Assembly: GCF_900177535.1 (NCBI RefSeq)
Contig: NZ_FXAJ01000005.1
Coordinates: 240,569-304,568, forward strand
From: Priestia filamentosa
GTDB lineage: Bacteria; Bacillota; Bacilli; Bacillales; Bacillaceae_H
DNA length: 64,000 nt
Direction of reading: 5' to 3'
Shown: positions 17,748-26,057 of the stretch, in pieces
How positions within the stretch are numbered: the stretch's first letter is position 1
Layout of the letters: the number at the start of each line of letters is the position of its first letter
Position numbers and translations under genes: made by a program
Notes under the pieces: generated by a model
The model's database searches: none
What the model was told of the DNA's origin: nothing
What the model saw: the letters and a program-made list of their open reading frames with translations, nothing else

Positions 17748-19031
17748 TCATACTTCTGAATGTTTAGAATCACCTAGTAAGAAAACATCAAACTGATTAT
17801 CTTCCCAAAGCGTACGATCAATACAGTTCTTAGTATCAAAGATCATCTTCGTACGCATACTACCCTCTACTACTGTTGGATCAAGGGTTTTAAACTCATT
17901 ATGATCGGTTAAAATGACAATTAAGTCTGCATGATTAACTGCTTCTTCTAAACTCTGTGTTTGTTTTGATAAGTTATTTTGTTTAATATGAGGGTCATAT
18001 GCTGTGTAGTCTACACCTAGTTTTTCTAAGTGTTCAACAACTTCAACAGATGGACTTTCTCTCATATCATCAATATTACCTTTAAATGCTAGACCAAGCA
18101 CTGCAACACGTCCGTTGTTAATTCCCTTTTCTTCCATGATCTGTTTTGCTTTTAATGCCGTATATTCTGGCATAGAATCATTTGTTTGACGAGAAAGAGA
18201 AATGATTTTGGCTAGTTCTGGTTGAAGTTCAACAAGGAACCACGGATCAACAGCGATACAATGTCCACCAACACCAGGTCCCGGTAAATGGATATTTACA
18301 CGAGGATGGTAGTTAGCCAACTTAATCGCTTCCCATGCATTCACACCAATTTTCTCACTAACCTTAGCTAATTCATTTGCAAAAGCGATATTTACGTCAC
18401 GGTAGGTGTTTTCAATTACTTTTACCATTTCTGCTGTTGTAGCATCTGTTACGTGAATGTTTCCTTTAACAAATGTTTTATAAAGATCAACAGTAAGCTG
18501 GCTTGATTTCTCATTAATTCCACCAACAATACGATCATTTTCAACAAGCTCTTCAAAAACTCGACCAGGAATTACTCGCTCTGGTGAATGAGAAACGAAC
18601 AGCTGTGTACCAATTTCTAATGGAGATGTTTTAAGTACTGGCATCATCACATCTTCAACAGTACGAGGAGGCACTGTTGATTCAAGGATCACCAAGTTAC
18701 CTTCTTTTAAAAATGGGACAATTGATTCTGTTGCTTCACGTACATAATCTAGATTTGCTGTCTTATCAGCTTTAATTGGAGAAGGAACAGCAATAATAAA
18801 TACGTCTGCTTCTACAGGTTCTGTTGAAGCGGTAAAATGGCCGCTTTCAATCGCTGATACAAGACGATCTTGTAAGCCGTTTTCTTCTATATGAAGTTGC
18901 TTATTATTAATTAATTGTACTGCTTTCTCATTAATATCTACTCCATGCACTTTTAGTCCATGGTTTGCAAACATAACAGCCGTTGGCAATCCAATGTATC
19001 CAAGGCCGACTACGCATAACTTCTTTGACAT
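17748..19031 (-). CDS. wecC: UDP-N-acetyl-D-mannosamine dehydrogenase-type nucleotide-sugar dehydrogenase
   Basis: 427 residues of the UDP-glucose/GDP-mannose dehydrogenase family. The N-terminal Rossmann motif VVGLGYIGLPTA (about 7-18) binds NAD. PGPGVGGHCIAVDP (about 251-264) contains the catalytic Cys, and its wording matches the WecC/WbpA subgroup (UDP-ManNAc or UDP-GlcNAc) rather than UDP-glucose dehydrogenase. It oxidises the C6 alcohol to a carboxylate in two NAD-dependent steps, giving UDP-ManNAcA or UDP-GlcNAcA. It is distinct from the ugd gene next to it, so the operon can supply two different uronic acids. The start follows AAAGGAGA. The exact sugar is an inference from motif style and the presence of mnaA. 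Confidence 0.82.
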   Translation of the reverse strand: MSKKLCVVGLGYIGLPTAVMFANHGLKVHGVDINEKAVQLINNKQLHIEENGLQDRLVSAIESGHFTASTEPVEADVFIIAVPSPIKADKTANLDYVREATESIVPFLKEGNLVILESTVPPRTVEDVMMPVLKTSPLEIGTQLFVSHSPERVIPGRVFEELVENDRIVGGINEKSSQLTVDLYKTFVKGNIHVTDATTAEMVKVIENTYRDVNIAFANELAKVSEKIGVNAWEAIKLANYHPRVNIHLPGPGVGGHCIAVDPWFLVELQPELAKIISLSRQTNDSMPEYTALKAKQIMEEKGINNGRVAVLGLAFKGNIDDMRESPSVEVVEHLEKLGVDYTAYDPHIKQNNLSKQTQSLEEAVNHADLIVILTDHNEFKTLDPTVVEGSMRTKMIFDTKNCIDRTLWEDNQFDVFLLGDSKHSEV

Positions 19032-19169
19032 TTCAAAAGGTCTCCTTTACATGACTTGCTTTGAAATTTAAACCTAACTGATATTATATCGAAAAATACA
19101 AATTCATGATAGCATTATTCGAAAAACATGAAAAGATTTTCTCGTTTTTTATAATTTTTTGCCAGTTTA

Positions 19170-20513
19170 TTAAGAATCATTTTCTACATTGTAGGATTCA
19201 ATTGCCTTATAATATACAGGTTCCCTGCCAATGGACAGGTACGTCACTTCCTCTTTTTTAGCTTCTTCAATATCATGACAGTTACGGCCATCTAGGATAA
19301 CTGGCTCTTTCATAAGCTGTTTATACGTTGAAAAAGGAATCTCCTTAATTTCTTCCCATTCTGTTACAATGAATGCTATATCAGCTTGTGCTAATGCATC
19401 TTCTGGTACTTCCATATAATTTAAAGTATCTCCATAAATATGTTGAATATGTCTAGTTGCAATTGGATCATATACAGCAATCTGTGCCTCTTCTTGTTTG
19501 AGAGCATCGATTAAAAGTAGACTTGCCGCTTCACGAATATCATCTGTATTTGGTTTAAAAGCAAGCCCTAGCACTGCTACCTTCTTTCCTTTTAAAGAGC
19601 CGTAAAGTTTCTTCGCTTTTTCATACAGCAATACTCGCTGATCATTGTTCACTTCAATCACAGATTTTAACAGATGAAAATCATAGTTAATATGATTAGC
19701 AAGCTGAGCTAAGGCTTTTGTATCCTTTGGAAAACAAGAACCCCCATAGCCAATTCCAGCACGCAAAAATTGATGCCCAATTCGTTGGTCTGATCCAATT
19801 CCATTAGCTACATCACCGACATCTGCTCCAACCTTTTCACAAATGTTCGCAATTTCATTAATAAAGCTGATTTTTGTAGCTAAAAATGCATTTGCTGCAT
19901 ATTTAATCATTTCTGCACTTCTAATATTTGTACTGATAATAGGAATGTTTAACGGTGCGTACAATTTTTCTAATGTTTCAATTACATAAGGATCTTCGGC
20001 CCCAATTACAATTCGATCTCCATTAAATGTATCATAAATAGCTGTGCCTTCTCGTAAGAACTCTGGATTTGAGGCAACACGAATTTTCACGTCATGCTTC
20101 TTGTGCTTTTCGATAATGTCTTTAAGCTTGTCGTTTGTCCCAACAGGAACTGTACTTTTTGTGACAACGATTGTATCTTTTACAACATTTTCAGCAATTG
20201 CTTTTGCAACGCTTTCTACATATTGAAGATTTGCTGAACCATCTTTTTGCTCAGGAGTCCCAACTGCAATAAAAATGATGTCTGCATCTTTATATGCTTC
20301 TTGTGGCTCGTGAGTGAAAAAGAGGCGGTTTTGTTTGCTGTTTTTTTTCATAAGTTCACTTAAACCAGGTTCATAAATAGGAGAGAATCCATCTTTCATA
20401 AGCTGTACTTTATTCTCATCAATATCAAAACATGTTACTTTATAACCCACTTCAGCTAAACAAACACCTGTCACTAATCCTACATATCCTGTTCCAGCAA
20501 TGGAAATATTCAC
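19170..20513 (-). CDS. tuaD: UDP-glucose 6-dehydrogenase
   Basis: 447 residues from the GTG at 20513, chosen because GGAGGG precedes it and the NAD-binding motif ISIAGTGYVGLVTG follows at once, as in TuaD. The open frame extends 22 codons further without support. The catalytic region GIGYGGSCFPKDT is clear, as is the substrate-binding EFLREGTAI motif. It converts UDP-glucose to UDP-glucuronate, and UDP-glucose comes from GalU encoded just upstream. In B. subtilis TuaD supplies teichuronic acid. Here the product likely enters the wall polysaccharide built by this operon. A 138-nt gap separates it from the wecC-type gene. Confidence 0.9.
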   Translation of the reverse strand: MNISIAGTGYVGLVTGVCLAEVGYKVTCFDIDENKVQLMKDGFSPIYEPGLSELMKKNSKQNRLFFTHEPQEAYKDADIIFIAVGTPEQKDGSANLQYVESVAKAIAENVVKDTIVVTKSTVPVGTNDKLKDIIEKHKKHDVKIRVASNPEFLREGTAIYDTFNGDRIVIGAEDPYVIETLEKLYAPLNIPIISTNIRSAEMIKYAANAFLATKISFINEIANICEKVGADVGDVANGIGSDQRIGHQFLRAGIGYGGSCFPKDTKALAQLANHINYDFHLLKSVIEVNNDQRVLLYEKAKKLYGSLKGKKVAVLGLAFKPNTDDIREAASLLLIDALKQEEAQIAVYDPIATRHIQHIYGDTLNYMEVPEDALAQADIAFIVTEWEEIKEIPFSTYKQLMKEPVILDGRNCHDIEEAKKEEVTYLSIGREPVYYKAIESYNVENDS

Positions 20514-20635
20514 AATCTTCCCTCCACCATCTTTACTTGTATAGTAAAATAATTTCTGAATTGCTAAGATGTCTTTCACATAAAAAGAGGAAGAATATCC
20601 TCCTATAAAGCTAAGAGGCTATTCTTCGCAGATTT

Positions 20636-21517
20636 TTATTGCTGAAGTTCATTTAGCTTCTTTTTCATATAATCTAAAAGAGCAGGCTTTAGCGCTTGAC
20701 GCTCTAATGCGAAATCAATTGTTGCTTTTACAAATCCTAGCTTATCCCCCACATCGTAACGACAGCCTTCAAAATGGTACGCTCCTATGCTTTGAAAAGC
20801 GCTAAGTCTACTAATTGCATCTGTAAGCTGAATTTCATTTCCAGCTCCTGCTGGCAAACTCTCTAAAATGTGAAAAATTTCAGGTGTTAATATATATCGT
20901 CCCATAATCGCATAATTTGAAGGCGCTTCTTCTCTTCTTGGTTTCTCTACAAGAGACTTTACCCTAAAGTAGTCTTCTGTTAGTGTCTCTCCAAGTTCAA
21001 CAATCCCGTACTTTGAAACATTTTTCCATTCTACTTCTTGAACGCCAATGACTGTATGATTTTCTTTTTCATACGCTTTTATAAGTTGCAGTAGGCAAGG
21101 TACTTTAGATTGAACAAGATCATCTCCAAGCATGACGGCAAAAGGCTCATTTCCAATGAAGGTACGGGCACAGTTTACAGCATCCCCCAGTCCCCTTGGC
21201 TCCTTTTGACGAATATAGTGGATGTTTGCAAGGCGTGAAATTTGTTGAATCTCTTCTAATGGATCCCATTTTTGCCGCTTTGCTAACGTTTCTTCAAGCT
21301 CATACGATTTATCAAAATGATCTTCAATTGCTCGCTTCCCTCGACCGCTAACAATCAGAATATCTTCAATTCCTGAAGCTACTGCTTCTTCCACAATATA
21401 TTGAATCGTTGGTTTATCTACAATTGGAAGCATTTCTTTCGGCTGCGCTTTCGTTGCAGGTAAAAAGCGGGTTCCAAGCCCTGCTGCTGGAATAATGGCT
21501 TTGCGAATTTTCCCCAT
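20636..21517 (-). CDS. galU: UTP-glucose-1-phosphate uridylyltransferase
   Basis: 293 residues from the ATG at 21517, spaced after AAAGGGG; a GTG nine bases upstream is too close to that site. The N-terminal signature [17 protein letters not shown] (about 8-24) binds the nucleotide, and [11 protein letters not shown] follows. It joins glucose-1-phosphate and UTP to give UDP-glucose, the precursor for the dehydrogenase encoded downstream and for other wall glycans and glycolipids. It is the first gene of the minus-strand polysaccharide operon. Its length matches GtaB/GalU proteins. Confidence 0.93.
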   Translation of the reverse strand: MGKIRKAIIPAAGLGTRFLPATKAQPKEMLPIVDKPTIQYIVEEAVASGIEDILIVSGRGKRAIEDHFDKSYELEETLAKRQKWDPLEEIQQISRLANIHYIRQKEPRGLGDAVNCARTFIGNEPFAVMLGDDLVQSKVPCLLQLIKAYEKENHTVIGVQEVEWKNVSKYGIVELGETLTEDYFRVKSLVEKPRREEAPSNYAIMGRYILTPEIFHILESLPAGAGNEIQLTDAISRLSAFQSIGAYHFEGCRYDVGDKLGFVKATIDFALERQALKPALLDYMKKKLNELQQ

Positions 21518-21665
21518 ACTCTTCACAACCCCTTTGAAAGTAGCTTTTATCGCTCATTTATGTTTTAGAATAACAAAAGACTGTTGCCAATATATAGTAG
21601 CCTTAATTTATCACATTCATATAATACCAAAACGAAAAAAATGTCGCCAATTTTTTCATTAAAGG

Positions 21666-21691
21666 TTAAAGTTTTACATCTTAATCCGATA
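21666..21691 (+). promoter_or_regulatory. Candidate sigma-D promoter of the LysM endopeptidase
   Basis: TAAA, a 14-nt spacer and TCCGATAT, which differs from the flagellar sigma-D consensus (TAAA-N14-16-GCCGATAT) at one base. It lies 119 nt before the GTG start. The B. subtilis cell-separation autolysins LytF and LytC are sigma-D controlled, so this fits the gene it precedes. A TATAAT at 21758 could be a second, sigma-A start, but its -35 is poor. Confidence 0.55.
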
Positions 21692-21809
21692 TGAGACATA
21701 TTACGTGTTTTTATACTAATAGACGATAAATGTTAGCTCAAGTTTCAAAAACCATAGTATAATAAGTACAAGTATGATTGTTAAAAAATAACATATAGGA
21801 GGAATATAT

Positions 21810-22850
21810 GTGAGGAAACGAGTACCATTTTTAACATCGTTAGCAGTTCTAGGCAGTGCTTATCTTTTTCAAACGTCCGCAGATGCAGCAAGTGTCGAAG
21901 TAAAGAAAGGCGATACCCTTTTTAAACTTTCAAAACAATTTAATACAAGTGTCTCTGATTTGAAGAAGGTCAATAACTTAAGCAGCGACCTTTTACGTAT
22001 TGGACAAGTTCTTCAATTACCAAATGGACAATCTGCAAATGAACAAAGCTCACAAGCCCAACCACCTACTTCAACAAGTAATCATACATCAACATATCAA
22101 GTGAAAAGTGGGGACACTCTTTACAAAATTTCATCCCAAACAGGGACATCTGTAGCAGAGCTCAGAGCGTTAAATAATCTTAGCTCCACCTTAATTTACG
22201 TTGGCCAAACGCTAAAAGTTTCAGGTGAAAGTACATCATCACCAGCTACTGGCTCTTCACCAACAGGGGGACCAAACGAACAAAGCACTGGTTCTTATAC
22301 GGTTAAACGCGGGGACTCCTTATGGAAAATTGCCTCTCAATACGGTATAAGCGTTTCTCAACTACAGAGCCTAAATGGATTAACAACCAATACAATATAT
22401 GAAAATCAAGTATTGAAAATAACTGGTTCTCCTAAAACAGACAATAACACCTCAAAACCAGCACCACCTGAAACACCTACACCAAATGGTTCGATTAATA
22501 AACAAAAATTTATTAATGATGCCCTATCTCTTCAAGGTATCCCTTATAAATGGGGAGGCACAACAACAAGCGGATTTGATTGCAGCGGATTTATTTATTA
22601 TTTATTAAAAGATCAAACAGGTGGACAACGCTTAACAACGGCAGGATATTGGAGCACAACAACAAAGGTCTCTTCTCCACAGCCTGGAGACTTAGTTTTC
22701 TTCACTACATACCGTTCTGGTCCTTCTCATATGGGTATTTATTTGGGAAACAATCAATTCGTACATGCTAGTTCCTCAAATGGAGTAACCGTTTCATCAC
22801 TTACAAATTCATATTGGAATCAACGTTATTTAGGAGCTCGAGCTCTTTAA
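21810..22850 (+). CDS. LysM-NlpC/P60 D,L-endopeptidase (cell-separation autolysin)
   Basis: 346 residues from GTG 21810, seven nt after AGGAGG. A signal peptide (about 1-27) is followed by three LysM repeats (about 29-71, 95-137, 162-204), each beginning with KxGDTLxK or RGDSLWK and joined by Ser/Thr-rich linkers. A NlpC/P60 domain (about 230-346) follows, with catalytic Cys258 in FDCSGF, His307 in SHMGIY and a further His at 319. The family cuts the gamma-D-Glu-meso-DAP bond of peptidoglycan stem peptides, and the LysM repeats bind glycan strands. The layout matches LytF, LytE and CwlS of B. subtilis, which separate daughter cells. A sigma-D-like promoter supports a LytF-like role. Which of these it is orthologous to cannot be decided. 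Confidence 0.93.
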   Translation: MRKRVPFLTSLAVLGSAYLFQTSADAASVEVKKGDTLFKLSKQFNTSVSDLKKVNNLSSDLLRIGQVLQLPNGQSANEQSSQAQPPTSTSNHTSTYQVKSGDTLYKISSQTGTSVAELRALNNLSSTLIYVGQTLKVSGESTSSPATGSSPTGGPNEQSTGSYTVKRGDSLWKIASQYGISVSQLQSLNGLTTNTIYENQVLKITGSPKTDNNTSKPAPPETPTPNGSINKQKFINDALSLQGIPYKWGGTTTSGFDCSGFIYYLLKDQTGGQRLTTAGYWSTTTKVSSPQPGDLVFFTTYRSGPSHMGIYLGNNQFVHASSSNGVTVSSLTNSYWNQRYLGARAL

Positions 22851-22857
22851 TGAAAAA

Positions 22858-22890
22858 AGACCAGCTACATATTGTAGCTGGTTTATTTTT
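22858..22890 (+). terminator. Intrinsic terminator after the LysM endopeptidase
   Basis: A 9-bp stem ACCAGCTAC / GTAGCTGGT with a 5-nt loop and a T-rich tail. Confidence 0.9.
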
Positions 22891-22990
22891 GGAGAGGTAA
22901 TAGAGGATAAGTTTATATTGTCTTTTTAGAATGTATAACAAATGAGGTAATGTAAAACGACTTACCACCCCCTTTCAGGTTGTGATCTAT

Positions 22991-23326
22991 CTAAGATGGT
23001 GCTCCTATTTTACGTTGCAAAAAGCGAATCCGGTCAGCTATGATTTCCGTTAAAAATACCTTTTTACCGCCATCACGTTCATACTGACGGGTTTGTACTC
23101 GACCTGTGATTCCAATTAAAGTTCCTTTTTCACAGTACTGAACTGTATTTTCTGCATTTTTTCTCCATACAGTAACAGAAACAAAGTCAGCGTCAAACTC
23201 TCCGTTTTGGTTGCGAAAAGAGCGCTGAACCGCTAATACTAAATGAGTATAAGCAACTCCGTCTGTTGTGTAACGAAGGTCCGGTACTCTTGCAAGACGA
23301 CCAACTAACGTAACTTGATTAAACAA
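22991..23326 (-). CDS. ssbB: Single-stranded DNA-binding protein, short SsbB type
   Basis: 111 residues, an OB-fold SSB lacking the long Gly/Gln-rich tail and acidic tip of SsbA. It starts with MFNQVTLVGRLARVPDLRY, as in the SsbB proteins of Bacillus. The start is TTG behind a very strong AAAGGAGG site. In B. subtilis SsbB is a competence protein that coats incoming single-stranded DNA. The neighbour ywpF matches B. subtilis order. I found no clear ComK boxes upstream, so competence regulation is not shown here. Confidence 0.9.
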   Translation of the reverse strand: MFNQVTLVGRLARVPDLRYTTDGVAYTHLVLAVQRSFRNQNGEFDADFVSVTVWRKNAENTVQYCEKGTLIGITGRVQTRQYERDGGKKVFLTEIIADRIRFLQRKIGAPS

Positions 23327-23441
23327 TTAGTGTAACCTCCTTTCTCATTATTAGGGAGGATTAGAGTAGTTAAGGCTATAAAAGGTTTAAGTATGCTATA
23401 CTAAATAATAATTTCTAATTTTGTGATGGAGGGATGTTATC

Positions 23442-23858
23442 TTGAAAACGTTTAAACTTGTCCACTTAGATATTGTAAGTCCGGACAAACGGAAGGATCT
23501 CTTACTAAAGGACGGATTAATCATTAATAAAGAAGATGAGCAAAACCTTTGGACAATTGAAGCATTGCTTCCCAAAACTGAATTAGACTACTTCCAAGAG
23601 CTTTGCAGATCAGAAGAGAAGCTAACTGTAAAAGCAACTATTTCTAAAAAAAATAATTTACCAGCTACTTTTCAAACAAAAGTAATTGCTACAACAGAGA
23701 TGAAGAACTATTTTAGCGTGCTTATGAACGGCTATTTGAAAAACACACGTCCAAATATCGCAGAAGGAATTCTTGCGCAACTACTGCAAGAGGGGCTTGA
23801 AGGTGAAGCCCTGTTGAAAGAATTCAAAACAAAAGTTAATAAATCATATCAACGATAG
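23442..23858 (+). CDS. ywpF: YwpF family protein
   Basis: 138 residues. I recognise it as YwpF by the N-terminal MKTFKLVHLDIV, its length and its divergent position next to ssbB, as in B. subtilis. It has no signal peptide or membrane helix and is probably a small cytosolic alpha/beta protein of unknown role. The start follows GGAGGG. Its last ten bases overlap the end of the small minus-strand ORF at 23849-24004. Confidence 0.8.
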   Translation: MKTFKLVHLDIVSPDKRKDLLLKDGLIINKEDEQNLWTIEALLPKTELDYFQELCRSEEKLTVKATISKKNNLPATFQTKVIATTEMKNYFSVLMNGYLKNTRPNIAEGILAQLLQEGLEGEALLKEFKTKVNKSYQR

Positions 23859-24004
23859 TGCTTTTCGGGAAATGCCATAACATCATTTTCATATATAGGA
23901 GATAGAAAATTGTTTTTATAGGCTTTCCCAAGTACTATCGGCCTTCTTTCCTCCCGCTCTATGCTACTACACCATTTTGATTTACTTAAATAGAACTTTC
24001 TCAT
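23849..24004 (-). CDS. Small charged hypothetical protein behind a Shine-Dalgarno-rich leader
   Basis: 51 residues from ATG 24004 (MRKFYLSKSKW...), ten nt after AAAGGAGG. An in-frame ATG at 24013 overlaps the TGA stop of an upstream 10-codon frame (24010-24042), giving an ATGA coupling. The protein is basic and aromatic without a signal peptide, a membrane segment or any family I know. It ends inside the 3' end of the convergent ywpF. Evidence for coding is the strong ribosome-binding site and protein-like composition only. The open frame reaches 24163 upstream, but that part looks like leader. Confidence 0.45.
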   Translation of the reverse strand: MRKFYLSKSKWCSSIEREERRPIVLGKAYKNNFLSPIYENDVMAFPEKHYR

Positions 24005-24354
24005 CTCTTTCATACCTCCTTTCGCATTTCTATCGTCATCATAATATATTCTCGCTCCTTTGCAACCTCCTTTTCTTATTAATCTACTCCTCCTTTCTTT
24101 TTTTAGAAGGTTTTCACTGTAAATGTAAGGAAAACCCTTCGATAAGTTGACATAATTATACATATTTTATACAACAAGAGTAGACATACTTTTTAGTAGA
24201 AGATTTCTAGTTTTTCTTATTCAAAGATTTGGGTCTTTATACAATTAAAATTTTTCAAAAACTTTTCTACTTTTTATGATCTATTTAAGAACCGACAGGG
24301 CTATGTTCTCAAATAGCACTATGTTTTATTATTCTATTTAAAAGGAGCTTATTT
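24005..24354. other. Intergenic region with repeated Shine-Dalgarno motifs
   Basis: On the minus strand, 24010-24095 carries four purine-rich ribosome-binding motifs in a row (AAAGGAGGA, AAAAGGAGGT, CAAAGGAGC, GAAAGGAGGT), the last serving the small ORF above. Between the third and fourth lies a 10-codon frame (MMTIEMRKEV). The remainder, 24100-24354, is AT-rich with no recognisable gene. It should hold the promoter of the XRE regulator, but I cannot assign clear hexamers. Confidence 0.5.
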
Positions 24355-24756
24355 ATGGATTCTCTCTGTATGAACATTCGTCACTATCGTAAACAAAGAG
24401 GTTGGACACAAGCAGATCTTGCTGGAGAAATGGATATCTCACGTTCTACCGTTGCTAAATGGGAAAACGCTCAGCTCTTCCCTTCCCTTCAAGACTTCGT
24501 TAAACTCTGTGAAGTCTACCAAGTTTCCATGGGCAAGCTATATGGAAAAGCAGAACAAAATACACCTTTCCTCAAAGAGTTTCAGCACACCTATAAAAAC
24601 CATTATTCTAATGAAATTGAGCAGCTTGTTAAAGTCTTAAAAAAATACCCTAAGCTTCAAGAGAACCTCTATACTTTTATTTTTAAAAATGATAATGGAT
24701 CTAGAAGTCGTGTTCATTTCCTTACAAAGGTCCTTAAAACAATTATTGAAGAATAA
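24355..24756 (+). CDS. XRE-family transcriptional regulator
   Basis: 133 residues. An N-terminal helix-turn-helix of the Cro/C1 type (about 5-62) has WTQADLAGEMDISRSTVAKWE as turn and recognition helix and PSLQDFVKLCEVYQVSMGKLYG as the closing helices. The helical C-terminal half (about 68-133) is not a sensor domain I recognise. It probably acts as a small DNA-binding repressor. Its target is unknown, and it is monocistronic behind AAAGGAGC and ahead of a strong terminator. It is not next to phage genes. Confidence 0.8.
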   Translation: MDSLCMNIRHYRKQRGWTQADLAGEMDISRSTVAKWENAQLFPSLQDFVKLCEVYQVSMGKLYGKAEQNTPFLKEFQHTYKNHYSNEIEQLVKVLKKYPKLQENLYTFIFKNDNGSRSRVHFLTKVLKTIIEE

Positions 24757-24757
24757 T

Positions 24758-24800
24758 AAAATAAAAGACTGTTGATTTTATATCAACAGTCTTTTATTTT
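24758..24800. terminator. Bidirectional terminator
   Basis: A 19-bp perfect inverted repeat (core AAAAGACTGTTGAT / ATCAACAGTCTTTT) flanked by A and T tracts, between convergent genes. Confidence 0.95.
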
Positions 24801-24806
24801 AGTTTA

Positions 24807-25184
24807 TTAGTTAACGAATTTACGAATCCAGAATCTTGCTTCAGCTTTGCAAGAGTAATCTACGTTAATATTTCCTTGCTCTTTCGTTAAGCGCTCTAAC
24901 TGTGCCACTTGTTCTTCCGTCGGCGGCTCTGTCACCACTTTTTGAATTGTCTCGTTAATCTTAACAGCGAGTTCTTGATGAAATTCAGGACTCTCTTTCA
25001 TCGCCTCGTCAATTTTTTTAAACCAAGAAGCATTATTTCTAATATAGGTCTTCCATTGATCGATAAATGCATTAGAACTATATTGACTTTCATTCCACTT
25101 AATTTCACTCATATAGTCTTCAAAAGCTTTTGTAATAGAATGCGTAATACTGACTTTTACTCCTTGTGGCAAATCCTTTAACAT
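24807..25184 (-). CDS. Conserved-looking hypothetical protein, helical
   Basis: 125 residues, mostly amphipathic helix by composition, with a Trp-rich C-terminal segment (CKAEARFWIRKFVN) and no signal peptide or membrane helix. I do not recognise the family. It is monocistronic between two terminators, and a plausible purine-rich site (GGAGGTAC) precedes the ATG. It is probably cytosolic. Confidence 0.6.
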   Translation of the reverse strand: MLKDLPQGVKVSITHSITKAFEDYMSEIKWNESQYSSNAFIDQWKTYIRNNASWFKKIDEAMKESPEFHQELAVKINETIQKVVTEPPTEEQVAQLERLTKEQGNINVDYSCKAEARFWIRKFVN

Positions 25185-25276
25185 TTAACGAAAGTACCTC
25201 CAAACTGTAAACTTTCTTTTAACTCATTATAACACAATCAGTTAACTTCTAGCATATTACCCTATTATACCCAAAG

Positions 25277-25306
25277 AAAAAAAGCCGTGCTACTGCAACG
25301 GCTTTT
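25277..25306 (-). terminator. Intrinsic terminator after fabZ
   Basis: AAAAGCCGT / ACGGCTTTT stem with a 9-nt loop and a T run on the minus strand, overlapping the fabZ stop codon. Confidence 0.88.
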
Positions 25307-25742
25307 ATCCTTCTTGCTTGTCCCCAAGTGCGAACATAATATCTGTCTCACATACAAGTTCTCCGTCAACAGTTGCTACCGCTTTTCCTTTACCAACAGC
25401 ACCGCGGAAACGCACCATTTCTACTTCTAAACGAAGCTGATCACCAGGACGAACTTGACGTTTAAAGCGACAGTTATCAATGCCAGCAAAGAAAGCCAAA
25501 CGGCCACGATTTTCTTCTTTCATTAGCATCGCTACTGCTCCTACTTGTGCAAGTGCTTCCACAATTAAAACTCCTGGCATTACAGGGTATGTAGGAAAGT
25601 GGCCGTTGAAGAAATCTTCATTTGCAGATACATTTTTAATACCAATTGCTTTCTTTCCTTCTTCAACTTCCAAAACGCGATCAACAAGTAAAAATGGATA
25701 GCGATGTGGAATAATTTCTTTAATTTGTTCAATATCAAGCAT
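25305..25742 (-). CDS. fabZ: 3-hydroxyacyl-ACP dehydratase FabZ
   Basis: 145 residues from ATG 25742, behind AAGGAGTG. The family start is [21 protein letters not shown], so the 17 extra codons upstream are not used. The hot-dog fold active site is visible as [20 protein letters not shown] (about 48-67) with catalytic His and Glu. It dehydrates beta-hydroxyacyl-ACP in type II fatty-acid synthesis. It is the last gene of the mbl-flhO-flhP-(EpuA)-fabZ cluster, as in B. subtilis, and ends at a terminator. Confidence 0.95.
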   Translation of the reverse strand: MLDIEQIKEIIPHRYPFLLVDRVLEVEEGKKAIGIKNVSANEDFFNGHFPTYPVMPGVLIVEALAQVGAVAMLMKEENRGRLAFFAGIDNCRFKRQVRPGDQLRLEVEMVRFRGAVGKGKAVATVDGELVCETDIMFALGDKQEG

Positions 25743-25756
25743 ACTTTCTGCACTCC

Positions 25757-26038
25757 TTACTCTTTCACAATAAATTCCATAATGTGATTCCATGTAGACG
25801 GTTTTAAAGCATCGAAAACAGAGCCGTCCCCAATAAAGGCATAGCCAACGACAACCCCAATAAGAGCACTAACCGTCATTAGAACACTGACAATCATAAC
25901 ACGTAACCAAAGGGGAAACAATTTAACACGATTTTTTCTTGCCTGCTGTAAATCATTCCATGCCGCTTTTAGAAATCCTTCTTTTTTCTTATGCTGGTGT
26001 CTTACCTCACTTGTTGGAGCTGTCATTGTCTTCCTCAT
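25757..26038 (-). CDS. EpuA-family small membrane protein (often annotated RNA polymerase subunit beta)
   Basis: 93 residues: a basic N-terminal cytosolic part, one membrane helix (about 46-68) and a short outer tail ending [15 protein letters not shown]. The FPLWLRVMI...GYAFIGDG...LKPSTW pattern matches the EpuA family. The usual database name 'DNA-directed RNA polymerase subunit beta' has no functional support from this sequence. It sits between flhP and fabZ with short gaps, so it is co-transcribed. Either of two in-frame ATGs (26038, 26026) could be used. The function is not known. Confidence 0.75.
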   Translation of the reverse strand: MRKTMTAPTSEVRHQHKKKEGFLKAAWNDLQQARKNRVKLFPLWLRVMIVSVLMTVSALIGVVVGYAFIGDGSVFDALKPSTWNHIMEFIVKE

Positions 26039-26057
26039 CCCCCGTTCTTTTATAGTT

